A DNA stretch of 64,000 nucleotides from contig NZ_JAKGAS010000010.1 of assembly GCF_021532655.1 (NCBI RefSeq), positions 1 to 64,000 of the forward strand. The letters run 5' to 3'. How positions within the stretch are numbered: the stretch's first letter is position 1; every line of letters begins with the position of its first letter. Under the pieces are notes generated by a model that was not told the origin of the DNA, searched no databases, and worked only from the letters and a program-made list of their open reading frames with translations. Below are positions 1-7,650 of this stretch, piece by piece. This stretch comes from Paraglaciecola algarum. Lineage in GTDB: Bacteria > Pseudomonadota > Gammaproteobacteria > Enterobacterales > Alteromonadaceae. Position numbers and translations under genes: made by a program.

Positions 1-76
1 TGGTGGACGCTACTGGGCTTGAACCAGTGACCCTCGCCTTGTAAGGGCGATGCTCTCCCAACTGAGCTAAGCGTCC
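1..76 (-). tRNA. tRNA-Val (anticodon UAC)
   Basis: The reverse complement folds as a complete tRNA: acceptor GGACGCT pairs with AGCGTCC, the discriminator is A and CCA is encoded. The anticodon loop CTTACAA gives UAC. The 3' CCA lies at the first bases of the window, so further genes of the same transcript may lie beyond the edge. A degraded copy and a strong promoter lie upstream on the same strand. Confidence 0.95.
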
Positions 77-102
77 AATCTTTGTACTTCAAAATTTTTT
101 AT

Positions 103-185
103 TACTGGGTTTAACCAGTGACCCTTGCCATTCTTGTACTAAGAGCGGCGATGCTCTGTCTTTTTCTAACTGAGCTAAGCGTCCA
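103..185 (-). pseudogene. decayed tRNA-Val copy
   Basis: Read on the minus strand this begins with the same TGGACGCTTAGCTCAGTT as the neighbouring tRNA-Val and ends with a matching T-arm (GGGTCACTGGTT..ACCCAGTA). About 10 bases are inserted in the D-loop, the anticodon stem is interrupted and expanded, and the 3' acceptor strand and CCA are missing. It sits between the promoter and the intact tRNA-Val, so it is probably the first gene of a former tandem tRNA-Val array. Confidence 0.85.
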
Positions 186-226
186 AATTTTTTTCACTTT
201 CAGCCTACGGCCTTAAGTGGAGCGCT

Positions 227-254
227 ATTATAGGTATGGGACTCTAACTGTCAA
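227..254 (-). promoter_or_regulatory. sigma-70 promoter of the tRNA-Val transcript
   Basis: On the minus strand there is a perfect TTGACA (-35), a 16-bp spacer and a perfect TATAAT (-10), followed by GC-rich AGCGCTCC. That discriminator is typical of growth-rate and stringently controlled stable RNA promoters. It points at the decayed and intact tRNA-Val genes. Confidence 0.85.
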
Positions 255-478
255 CATCTAAATCAAAATTATTAATTAACTGAATAAAAAGTATCCAAAT
301 TTATGTTTTTATAAACAAAATTTTAAAGGGGATTTATTTGTGTCGTATAAGAAAGTTAGATTATTGGTGTTATTTGAGGATTGTTTAAAATTAATCAGGA
401 TTGTTGCTGATGGATATGTAATTTCCAGTTATAGACTGTTAAAATGCCGCCAATTTTTTTACAGGATATACTTTCTCC

Positions 479-1888
479 ATGACAGTGGTAACTCGATTTG
501 CTCCTAGCCCTACTGGCTATTTACATGTTGGCGGTGCACGTACTGCACTTTATTCTTGGTTATATGCAAAAAACCAAGGTGGTAAATTTGTACTTCGTAT
601 TGAAGATACTGACATCGAACGTTCAACTCAGGCGGCCATAGATGCCATTTTAGAAGGTATGCAATGGTTAGGTTTAGACTGGGATGAAGGGCCTGTATAC
701 CAAACTCAACGTTTTGATAGATACAATCAACTTATTGACCAATTGTTAGCTGAAGGCAAAGCCTATAAATGTTTTATGCCAGCAGCAGAGCTTGACGCTA
801 TTCGTGAACAACAAATGGCAAATGGCGAAAAACCTCGATATCCAGGTACTTGGCGAGACCGTACTGATCATCCTGAAGACCAGCCTTATGCAATCCGTTT
901 CAAAACGCCTTTAACTGGTAGTGTGACGATTAAAGATCATGTACGTGGTGAGATCGAAATCGCTAATGAAGAATTAGATGATTTAATTATTCGCCGCACA
1001 GATGGCGCGCCTACTTATAATTTTTGTGTGGTAGTAGATGATTGGGACATGGGAATTAGCCATGTGGTACGTGGTGAAGATCATATTAACAATACCCCAC
1101 GGCAAATTAATATTTTACAAGCCTTAGGTGCACCTATTCCTGAGTACGCTCACGTTTCAATGATTTTAGGGGATGATGGTAAAAAATTATCGAAACGGAC
1201 CAATGCAGTTGGCGTGATGGAATTTAGAGATGATGGCTATTTACCCCAAGCTTTATTGAATTATTTGGTGCGTTTAGGTTGGTCACATGGTGATCAGGAA
1301 GTGTTTTCTACTGAAGAAATGATCGAATTATTTAGTTTAGACGCCATAGGTCAGTCTGCATCAGCTTTTAATACCGATAAACTCATTTGGTTAAATCAAC
1401 ACTATATAAAGACACTCCCAGCCTCTGAAGTCGCTGAACATGCTAAATGGCATTTTGACCAGCAGGGTATTGATACAACCCAAGGACCTGCGCTTGAAGG
1501 TGTGATAGCAGTGCAAGCCGATCGAGTCAAAACCTTAAAAGAACTAGCTGAAATTAGTGGTTATTTTTATCAAGAATATGAAGAGTTTGACGAAAAAGCG
1601 GCTAAAAAACATCTTAGACCGGTGGCAAAGGAAGCATTACTTTTAGTTCAATCTAAATTAGCAGCCTTAACTGAATGGACGCCTGAAACGATTCATGACG
1701 TAATTAATCAAACAGCCGAAGAGTTAGACGTAGGTATGGGGAAAGTGGGCATGCCATTGCGTGTTGCAGTGACAGGCGCAGGTAATTCACCTTCTTTAGA
1801 TGTAACTTTAAACTTGTTAAAACCTGCTCAAGTTGAGCAACGTATAAACAAAGCGCTCAAATTTATAGCAAACAGAGAAAATTCTTAA
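479..1888 (+). CDS. gltX: glutamyl-tRNA synthetase
   Basis: Charges tRNA-Glu with glutamate in the cytosol. It is a 469-residue class I synthetase, close to the 471 of E. coli. The HIGH-type signature [10 protein letters not shown] covers residues 9-18 and the KMSKS-type KKLSKR residues 235-240, followed by the alpha-helical anticodon-binding domain. The E. coli zinc ligands C98, C100, C125 and H127 are reduced to C98 alone, with M, W and D at the other places, so the zinc site of the acceptor-binding domain is lost. This is seen in other GluRS and need not impair function. The gene is monocistronic. Its substrate tRNA-Glu genes lie just downstream in a separate transcript with its own promoter. 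Confidence 0.98.
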   Translation: MTVVTRFAPSPTGYLHVGGARTALYSWLYAKNQGGKFVLRIEDTDIERSTQAAIDAILEGMQWLGLDWDEGPVYQTQRFDRYNQLIDQLLAEGKAYKCFMPAAELDAIREQQMANGEKPRYPGTWRDRTDHPEDQPYAIRFKTPLTGSVTIKDHVRGEIEIANEELDDLIIRRTDGAPTYNFCVVVDDWDMGISHVVRGEDHINNTPRQINILQALGAPIPEYAHVSMILGDDGKKLSKRTNAVGVMEFRDDGYLPQALLNYLVRLGWSHGDQEVFSTEEMIELFSLDAIGQSASAFNTDKLIWLNQHYIKTLPASEVAEHAKWHFDQQGIDTTQGPALEGVIAVQADRVKTLKELAEISGYFYQEYEEFDEKAAKKHLRPVAKEALLLVQSKLAALTEWTPETIHDVINQTAEELDVGMGKVGMPLRVAVTGAGNSPSLDVTLNLLKPAQVEQRINKALKFIANRENS

Positions 1889-1896
1889 AAAAATCG

Positions 1897-1925
1897 TTGA
1901 CATGAAAAGGGGAGGTGCCTAGAAT
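1897..1925 (+). promoter_or_regulatory. stable RNA promoter for the tRNA-Ala/Glu operon
   Basis: TTGACA, exactly 17 bp, then TAGAAT, followed by GCGCCCC. The near-consensus boxes and GC-rich discriminator are typical of stringently controlled tRNA promoters. It starts 8 bp after the gltX stop codon. Confidence 0.88.
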
Positions 1926-1988
1926 GCGCCCCGCTGTCACGGAACGACACCCAGTTATTCAAAAGAAGCTTTTGCTTTTAATTGATTA

Positions 1989-2064
<76 letters not shown>

Positions 2065-2076
2065 ATATCAAGGATT

Positions 2077-2102
2077 ATTTACTACCACCTAGGCCAGTAA
2101 AT
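2077..2102 (+). other. conserved spacer hairpin, copy 1
   Basis: ATTTACT (2077-2083) pairs with AGTAAAT (2096-2102) around a 12-nt loop containing CCTAGGCC. The equivalent hairpin at 2339-2364 keeps the loop but changes two stem positions on both sides. It lies 12 nt after the tRNA-Ala CCA, where it could guide processing. Confidence 0.7.
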
Positions 2103-2180
2103 ATATAGATAGACAAAATTTTGGTTTTTGTGTTGCATCAAAAGTTAGGTTGCGCGATTCGCAGGCTCATCTTGCCATAC

Positions 2181-2216
2181 AAAAATCTGCAAAGCTTGCT
2201 TTGCAAGAAGATTTTT
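2181..2216 (+). other. pre-tRNA-Glu leader hairpin, copy 1
   Basis: AAAAATCT (2181-2188) pairs with AGATTTTT (2209-2216) and encloses a second stem GCAAAGC/GCTTTGC (2189-2195/2198-2204). The helix ends at the base before the mature 5' end of tRNA-Glu (2217), i.e. at the RNase P site. Confidence 0.7.
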
Positions 2217-2292
2217 GTCCCCATCGTCTAGAGGCCTAGGACACCGCCCTTTCACGGCGGTAACAGGGGTTCGAATCCCCTTGGGGACGCCA
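2217..2292 (+). tRNA. tRNA-Glu (anticodon UUC), copy 1
   Basis: Acceptor GTCCCCA pairs with TGGGGAC, discriminator G, CCA encoded. The anticodon loop CTTTCAC gives UUC. Identical in sequence to the copy at 2481-2556. Confidence 0.97.
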
Positions 2293-2338
2293 TATTGATT
2301 AAGTCACAGGAAGTGGCTTAAGTGTCAAAACAAGGATT

Positions 2339-2364
2339 ATTCATTACCGCCTAGGCCAATGAGT
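2339..2364 (+). other. conserved spacer hairpin, copy 2
   Basis: ATTCATT (2339-2345) pairs with AATGAGT (2358-2364, one T-G wobble) around loop ACCGCCTAGGCC. Against copy 1 the changes T to C and C to T are matched by A to G and G to A on the other strand, so pairing is preserved. Confidence 0.7.
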
Positions 2365-2441
2365 ATAGTGTTTGATGAAAGGTTCTTTTTGTAGAGCATC
2401 AAAAGTTAGGTCGCGCGATTCGCAGGCTCATCTTGCCCTAC

Positions 2442-2480
2442 AAAAACTTATCGAAACATGTATCGATAAACGAAGTTTTT
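2442..2480 (+). other. pre-tRNA-Glu leader hairpin, copy 2
   Basis: AAAAACTT (2442-2449) pairs with AAGTTTTT (2473-2480), with an inner ATCGA/TCGAT stem. It again ends exactly at the mature tRNA 5' end. The interior sequence is unrelated to copy 1, but the architecture is kept. Confidence 0.68.
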
Positions 2481-2556
2481 GTCCCCATCGTCTAGAGGCC
2501 TAGGACACCGCCCTTTCACGGCGGTAACAGGGGTTCGAATCCCCTTGGGGACGCCA
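2481..2556 (+). tRNA. tRNA-Glu (anticodon UUC), copy 2
   Basis: Same sequence and fold as the first tRNA-Glu, with CCA encoded. It is followed 8 bp later by an intrinsic terminator, so it is the last intact gene of the operon. Confidence 0.97.
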
Positions 2557-2600
2557 TATATCAAAGCCGACTAAGCAATTAGTTGGCTTTTTTATTGCCT
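2538..2600 (+). repeat. 63-bp direct repeat, left copy (tRNA-Glu 3' end plus terminator)
   Basis: The last 19 bp of tRNA-Glu, the terminator and its flank up to 2600 recur at 2865-2927 with two mismatches. The two copies bracket a 264-bp segment, the arrangement expected when an element integrates at a tRNA 3' end and restores it. Confidence 0.9.
2564..2593 (+). terminator. terminator of the tRNA-Ala/Glu operon
   Basis: AAGCCGACTAA, 4-nt loop GCAA, TTAGTTGGCTT, then a T run. The perfect 11-bp stem (with a T-G wobble) and the T tract make a strong intrinsic terminator. Confidence 0.9.
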
Positions 2601-2654
2601 AAAATAAAATGATGACCCAAGGGGACGAGAACCCCTATGGTTCTGACAAATTCG

Positions 2655-2840
2655 TCTGGAACGAATTTGAACGTGCTTTAGCACGGCCGCTAAGCGGTGA
2701 GGGCAGGGATAGCCCGAGTACAAAGGTCTGGAACGAATTTGAACGTGCTTTAGCACGGCTGCTAAGCGGTGAGGGCAGGGATAGCCCGAGTACAAAGGTC
2801 TGGAACGAATTTGAACGTGCTTTAGCACGGCCGCGAAGCG
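2655..2840 (+). repeat. 72-bp tandem repeat (about 2.6 copies) built of mini-palindromes
   Basis: Copies begin at 2655, 2727 and 2799. The first two differ at one base, and the third breaks off after about 40 bp. Each unit contains CGTGC-TTTA-GCACG, CCGC-TAA-GCGG and GGGC..GCCC, so an RNA would be a string of tight hairpins. The third copy changes the loop of the second hairpin (TAA to GAA) but keeps its stem. The unit is a multiple of three and long open frames cross it on both strands. These are consequences of the repeat; I see no start signal or recognisable protein. Confidence 0.92.
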
Positions 2841-2864
2841 GGAAAATACAAGGATGTATTTTAT

Positions 2865-2927
2865 AATCCCCTTGGGGACGCCATATATCAAAGCCGACTA
2901 AGCAATTAGTCGGCTTTTTTGTTGCCT
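2865..2927 (+). repeat. 63-bp direct repeat, right copy (orphan tRNA-Glu 3' tail plus terminator)
   Basis: Begins with the terminal 19 bp of tRNA-Glu including CCA, with no tRNA body in front, then repeats the downstream terminator. It is 327 bp from the left copy. Confidence 0.9.
2891..2920 (+). terminator. duplicate terminator
   Basis: AAGCCGACTAA/TTAGTCGGCTT stem with loop GCAA and a T6 tail. It is the second copy of the tRNA operon terminator; here the stem is fully Watson-Crick. Confidence 0.85.
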
Positions 2928-2981
2928 AGTGATTAATTCCTTAAATTTTGTATTAAAAATATGCTTTTTGGCCTATCTATG

Positions 2982-3012
2982 TTTTTCCTCCTGTTACAGT
3001 TTCGTATATAAT
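2982..3012 (+). promoter_or_regulatory. possible tgt promoter
   Basis: A perfect TATAAT at 3007-3012, but only a weak T-rich -35 (TTTTTC) at about 2982. It is the best candidate between the duplicated terminator and tgt. Confidence 0.35.
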
Positions 3013-3067
3013 CCTTCGACTTTTATACTTAGGGTGTAATCAACTAGCTTTTGGTGAGTTGCACTAG

Positions 3068-4195
<1,128 letters not shown>

Positions 4196-4233
4196 GCAGT
4201 ACTTAAAAAAAATAACTAACAAAAGAGGTAATT

Positions 4234-4572
4234 ATGAGTTTATTTATATCAGACGCACACGCACAAGCTGCACCAGGTGGAGCTGCCGGCGGTGGTTTTG
4301 AAATGTTAATCATGTTGGGCGTATTTGGTCTGATATTTTATTTCATGCTTTATCGTCCACAAGCCAAACGCGTTAAAGAGCATAAAAATTTAGTATCTTC
4401 ATTGAGCAAAGGAGATGAAGTGTTAACTCAAGGTGGTATGGTTGGCAAAATAGCTAAAGTATCTGAAGAAAAGGATTTTGTTGAATTAAGCCTTAACGAC
4501 AGTACCAATATAGTTGTGCAAAAGTCAGCAATTTCAGCGGTATTACCAAAAGGTACCATGAAGGCTATTTAA
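4234..4572 (+). CDS. yajC: Sec translocon accessory subunit YajC
   Basis: Small inner-membrane partner of SecDF-SecYEG. It has 112 residues (E. coli 110), with a short periplasmic Ala/Gly-rich N terminus, one membrane segment at about residues 23-42 ending in YRPQAKR, and a cytosolic domain with the family's GDEVLTQGGMVGKI pattern. A GAGGT Shine-Dalgarno sequence precedes the ATG. It lies between tgt and secD and is followed by an intrinsic terminator, so secDF may be partly uncoupled from it. Confidence 0.97.
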   Translation: MSLFISDAHAQAAPGGAAGGGFEMLIMLGVFGLIFYFMLYRPQAKRVKEHKNLVSSLSKGDEVLTQGGMVGKIAKVSEEKDFVELSLNDSTNIVVQKSAISAVLPKGTMKAI

Positions 4573-4598
4573 GCCCTTAATAATAAAGGCTTAATATT

Positions 4599-4620
4599 AA
4601 AGGGCCGTTTGGCCCTTTTT
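4599..4620 (+). terminator. intrinsic terminator between yajC and secD
   Basis: AAAGGGCC, loop GTTT, GGCCCTTT, with TT following. A compact 8-bp GC-rich stem 26 bp after yajC. It probably reduces read-through into secD. Confidence 0.75.
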
Positions 4621-4687
4621 AACGCTTTTGATTTAATAGCGCCTTTTTAACTGCGCTTTTTAATAGGATAACGGGAAGGAATTACTT

Positions 4688-6535
4688 GTGTTAAACCAAA
4701 CTCCGCTATGGAAGTACTTTTTGGTGATCTTAGTGGTCGGCATGTGTGCTTTGTATGCCTCTCCAAATTTATACGGTGAAGATCACGCTGTGCAGATCTC
4801 CGCTAGTAAAAACGCTGTTATTGACGAAACTACGTTAGATAAAGTCAACAAAGAATTGGCCGCGGCTAATATTTCTGCCAAACAAGTTGAATTTGATGAC
4901 GGACAAATTTTAGTGCGCTTAACCGATTCTGACAGTCAGTTAATTGCCCGAGAAAAAATCGAAAAATCGCTAGGTGAAGACTACGTTGTTGCCATGAACC
5001 TTGCGCCGGATACACCAGAATGGCTAGAAGCCTTAGGTGGTGTACCTATGAAGTTAGGATTAGATTTACGTGGTGGTGTGCACTTCTTAATGGAAGTGGA
5101 TATGAAATCAGCAATGGCAAAATCATATGAAGATATGGTGGGTGACTTCAGAACGGCATTGCGAGAGGAAAAGATCCGCTATCGCACAGTAAAACAAGTC
5201 TCGGATGGGGTTGATATTTATTTCCGTGACCAAGATACCCTCGATAAAGCAGACTTTTTCTTAAAAAATCGTAACCGTGATTTGGTGTTCACTGAAAAAA
5301 ATGACCTAATTCTTTCAGTTACCATGTCAGAACAAAAACTCAAAGAAACCCGGGATTACGCGGTTAAACAAAACATTACTATTATCCGTAATCGGGTAAA
5401 TCAATTGGGTGTGGCTGAACCAACAGTTCAGAAACAAGGTCCTGATCGAATAGTTGTGCAATTACCAGGTATTCAAGATACAGCTAAAGCGAAAGAAATA
5501 CTTAATGCAACCGCAACACTAGAATATCGCGAAGTGGACATTGAGCATGATGTAAATGATGCAATCAATGGCCGTGTTCCTGCTGGCTCTGAATTGTTAC
5601 CTTATGAAAAAACCGGTCGTCCACAACTACTTAAAAAACGTGTGATTGTAAAAGGAAGTGCCATTATTGATGCAAATAGTGGTGTCGATCAAAACGGCAT
5701 GCCTAAAGTGTCTATTTCATTGGATTCTAAAGGTGGCGCTCAAATGCTTAATTTCACCAAAAGAGCCGTGGGTAAGCCAATGGCAGTGGTCTTTATTGAA
5801 TATAAAACTACAGGTGAGAGAGATGCCGATGATAAGTTGGTTTTTGAAGAAAAAAGGCGCGTTATCAGTGTTGCGACTATTCAAGGCGTATTTAGTAATC
5901 AGTTTGAAACCACAGGTTTAGATTCCCCCAAAGAAGCTCATGATCTAGCACTCTTATTACGTGCAGGTGCGTTAATTGCGCCAGTCCAAATTATTGAAGA
6001 ACGTACTGTTGGCCCAAGTTTAGGTCAAGAGAATATTGATTTAGGTATGCAAGCCATTATTTGGGGGTTTGTTGCGGTATTGATCTTTATGTTGGTGTAC
6101 TACAAAAAGTTTGGGTTTGTTGCCAATGTCGCCCTTAGCTTAAATTTAGTCATGATAGTAGGTATTATGTCTATGATCCCTGGAGCGACCTTAAGTCTGC
6201 CAGGCATGGCAGGAATTGTGTTAACCGTAGGTATGGCGGTTGACGCTAACGTTCTAATATTTGAACGGATCCGCGAAGAAATTGCGGATGGTCGAAGTCC
6301 ACAACAAGCTATTCATCATGGCTACGATAGTGCGTTCTCAACTATTTTAGATGCCAATATCACTACTTTCTTAGTAGGTTTAATCTTATTTGCCATAGGC
6401 ACAGGACCGATTAAAGGTTTCTCTATTACATTAATGATCGGTATCTGCACTTCGATGTTTACAGCCATTATTGTTACTCGTGCAATAGTTAATGCATGGT
6501 GGGGCGGAAAACGTCTAACCAAGCTATCGATATAG
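4688..6535 (+). CDS. secD: protein translocase subunit SecD
   Basis: Inner-membrane subunit of SecDF, which uses the proton gradient to pull secreted proteins across. It has 615 residues, the same as E. coli. An N-terminal membrane segment lies at about 10-27, then a large periplasmic region with the LGLDLRGGVHFLMEVD motif, and five C-terminal membrane segments with GMAVDANVLIFERIREE. The start is GTG, chosen because GGGAAGGA lies 8 bp before it and no in-frame ATG fits better. It is followed by secF after 10 bp. Confidence 0.98.
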   Translation: MLNQTPLWKYFLVILVVGMCALYASPNLYGEDHAVQISASKNAVIDETTLDKVNKELAAANISAKQVEFDDGQILVRLTDSDSQLIAREKIEKSLGEDYVVAMNLAPDTPEWLEALGGVPMKLGLDLRGGVHFLMEVDMKSAMAKSYEDMVGDFRTALREEKIRYRTVKQVSDGVDIYFRDQDTLDKADFFLKNRNRDLVFTEKNDLILSVTMSEQKLKETRDYAVKQNITIIRNRVNQLGVAEPTVQKQGPDRIVVQLPGIQDTAKAKEILNATATLEYREVDIEHDVNDAINGRVPAGSELLPYEKTGRPQLLKKRVIVKGSAIIDANSGVDQNGMPKVSISLDSKGGAQMLNFTKRAVGKPMAVVFIEYKTTGERDADDKLVFEEKRRVISVATIQGVFSNQFETTGLDSPKEAHDLALLLRAGALIAPVQIIEERTVGPSLGQENIDLGMQAIIWGFVAVLIFMLVYYKKFGFVANVALSLNLVMIVGIMSMIPGATLSLPGMAGIVLTVGMAVDANVLIFERIREEIADGRSPQQAIHHGYDSAFSTILDANITTFLVGLILFAIGTGPIKGFSITLMIGICTSMFTAIIVTRAIVNAWWGGKRLTKLSI

Positions 6536-6545
6536 GAGTCTGCAC

Positions 6546-7487
6546 ATGCAAATACTAAATATGAAAGAAGTAGTGGCATTCATGTCATTGAAAAAAACAG
6601 CAGCAGCCTTGTCAATATTATTAATATTAGGTTCTATCGCTTCGTTGGCGGTTAACCAACTAAATTGGGGCTTGGATTTTACTGGCGGTACTCAAATTGA
6701 AGTGGGTTATCAACAAGCTGCTGATTTAGAAGTTATTCGTAAGCAACTTGAAGCCTCAGACTTTAAAGATGCCGTGGTACAAAATTTTGGAAGTAGCCAA
6801 GACGTTTTAATTCGTTTAGCTTCTCGCGAAGGCGTTAAACCTTCAGAGTTGGGTGATGCTGCGCTAAAGGTACTACGTGAAGCTGATGCAACAGCAGAAA
6901 TGCGTGGAAGTTCGTATGTGAGTTCCAGTGTAGGTGAAGAATTAACTGAGCAAGGTGGGCTAGCAATGTTAGTCGCTTTGTTATGTATTTTAATCTACGT
7001 GGCTTTGCGGTTTGAGTGGCGTTTTGCTTTAGGTTCAGTGGCTGCACTGACTCATGATGTGATTATCACTTTAGGGTTGTTTTCTGTGTTCCAACTGGAG
7101 TTTGATTTAACTGTATTAGCTGCGGTGCTTGCTGTTATTGGTTATTCACTTAACGATACTATTGTTGTTTGTGATCGTATTCGCGAGAACTTTAGAAAAA
7201 TCCGTAAAGGTGAACCAGAAGAAATTATTAATACTTCTTTAACACAAACCTTAAATCGTACCATAGTGACGTCTTTAACCACTATTTTAGTATTGTTAGC
7301 CTTGTTCTTTTTAGGCGGTGCTACCATACACGGCTTTGCTACAGCCTTGTTATTCGGCGTGGTAATTGGAACTTACTCTTCAATATATGTGGCGAGTTTA
7401 GTGGCCTTAACTTTAGGTATCAGTAAAGAAGACCTAATGCCAACTGAAATTGAAAAAGAAGGGGCGGACCAAGACGCAGTGGTTTAA
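6546..7487 (+). CDS. secF: protein translocase subunit SecF
   Basis: Partner of SecD in the proton-driven SecDF complex. It has 313 residues (E. coli 323), six membrane segments, the first periplasmic motif LDFTGGTQIEVGY after segment 1, and SLNDTIVVCDRIRENFRK in segment 4, the conserved RND-like site. The first ATG has GGAG 9 bp upstream. A second ATG at 6585 would remove a 13-residue non-conserved leader and cannot be excluded. It is the last gene before a strong terminator. Confidence 0.97.
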   Translation: MQILNMKEVVAFMSLKKTAAALSILLILGSIASLAVNQLNWGLDFTGGTQIEVGYQQAADLEVIRKQLEASDFKDAVVQNFGSSQDVLIRLASREGVKPSELGDAALKVLREADATAEMRGSSYVSSSVGEELTEQGGLAMLVALLCILIYVALRFEWRFALGSVAALTHDVIITLGLFSVFQLEFDLTVLAAVLAVIGYSLNDTIVVCDRIRENFRKIRKGEPEEIINTSLTQTLNRTIVTSLTTILVLLALFFLGGATIHGFATALLFGVVIGTYSSIYVASLVALTLGISKEDLMPTEIEKEGADQDAVV

Positions 7488-7522
7488 CCGCTTCCGTTTG
7501 AGCTCAGTTTAAATAATATCAG

Positions 7523-7547
7523 CAGCACCTATTAAGGTGCTGTTTTT
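7523..7547 (+). terminator. terminator after secF
   Basis: CAGCACCT, loop ATTA, AGGTGCTG and TTTTTG. Perfect 8-bp stem plus T run, 35 bp after the secF stop. Confidence 0.88.
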
Positions 7548-7650
7548 GTTTCTATGAAAGCTAGTTGCAAAAACTTACATTCGCCTTGCGCAATCATTTG
7601 AAATATCGGGTATATTTCTTATTCCAGCATTATTAGGAATAAGAAAATAC

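Larger units (their letters stand above)
2069..2292 (+). repeat. tandem tRNA-Glu unit, copy 1 (spacer plus tRNA)
   Basis: Spacer and tRNA here recur at 2331-2556, with the tRNA genes offset by 264 bp. Shared blocks are CAAGGATTATT, the CCTAGGCC loop, AAAAGTTAGG and GCGCGATTCGCAGGCTCATC, and the tRNA sequence itself is identical. Other parts of the spacer have diverged, so the duplication is old and selected parts are conserved. Confidence 0.85.
2331..2556 (+). repeat. tandem tRNA-Glu unit, copy 2 (spacer plus tRNA)
   Basis: Second copy of the spacer-plus-tRNA-Glu unit described at 2069-2292. About 38 bp of unrelated sequence (2293-2330) separates the two units. Confidence 0.85.

Noticed and set aside
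2655-2840. CRISPR array
   Set aside because: The copies abut without unique spacers, the unit is 72 bp and no cas genes are near.
2592-2891. Overlapping open frames of 85 and 99 codons on opposite strands over the tandem repeat
   Set aside because: They exist because a 72-bp unit keeps frame. They lack start signals, share no known family and cross tRNA and terminator sequence.
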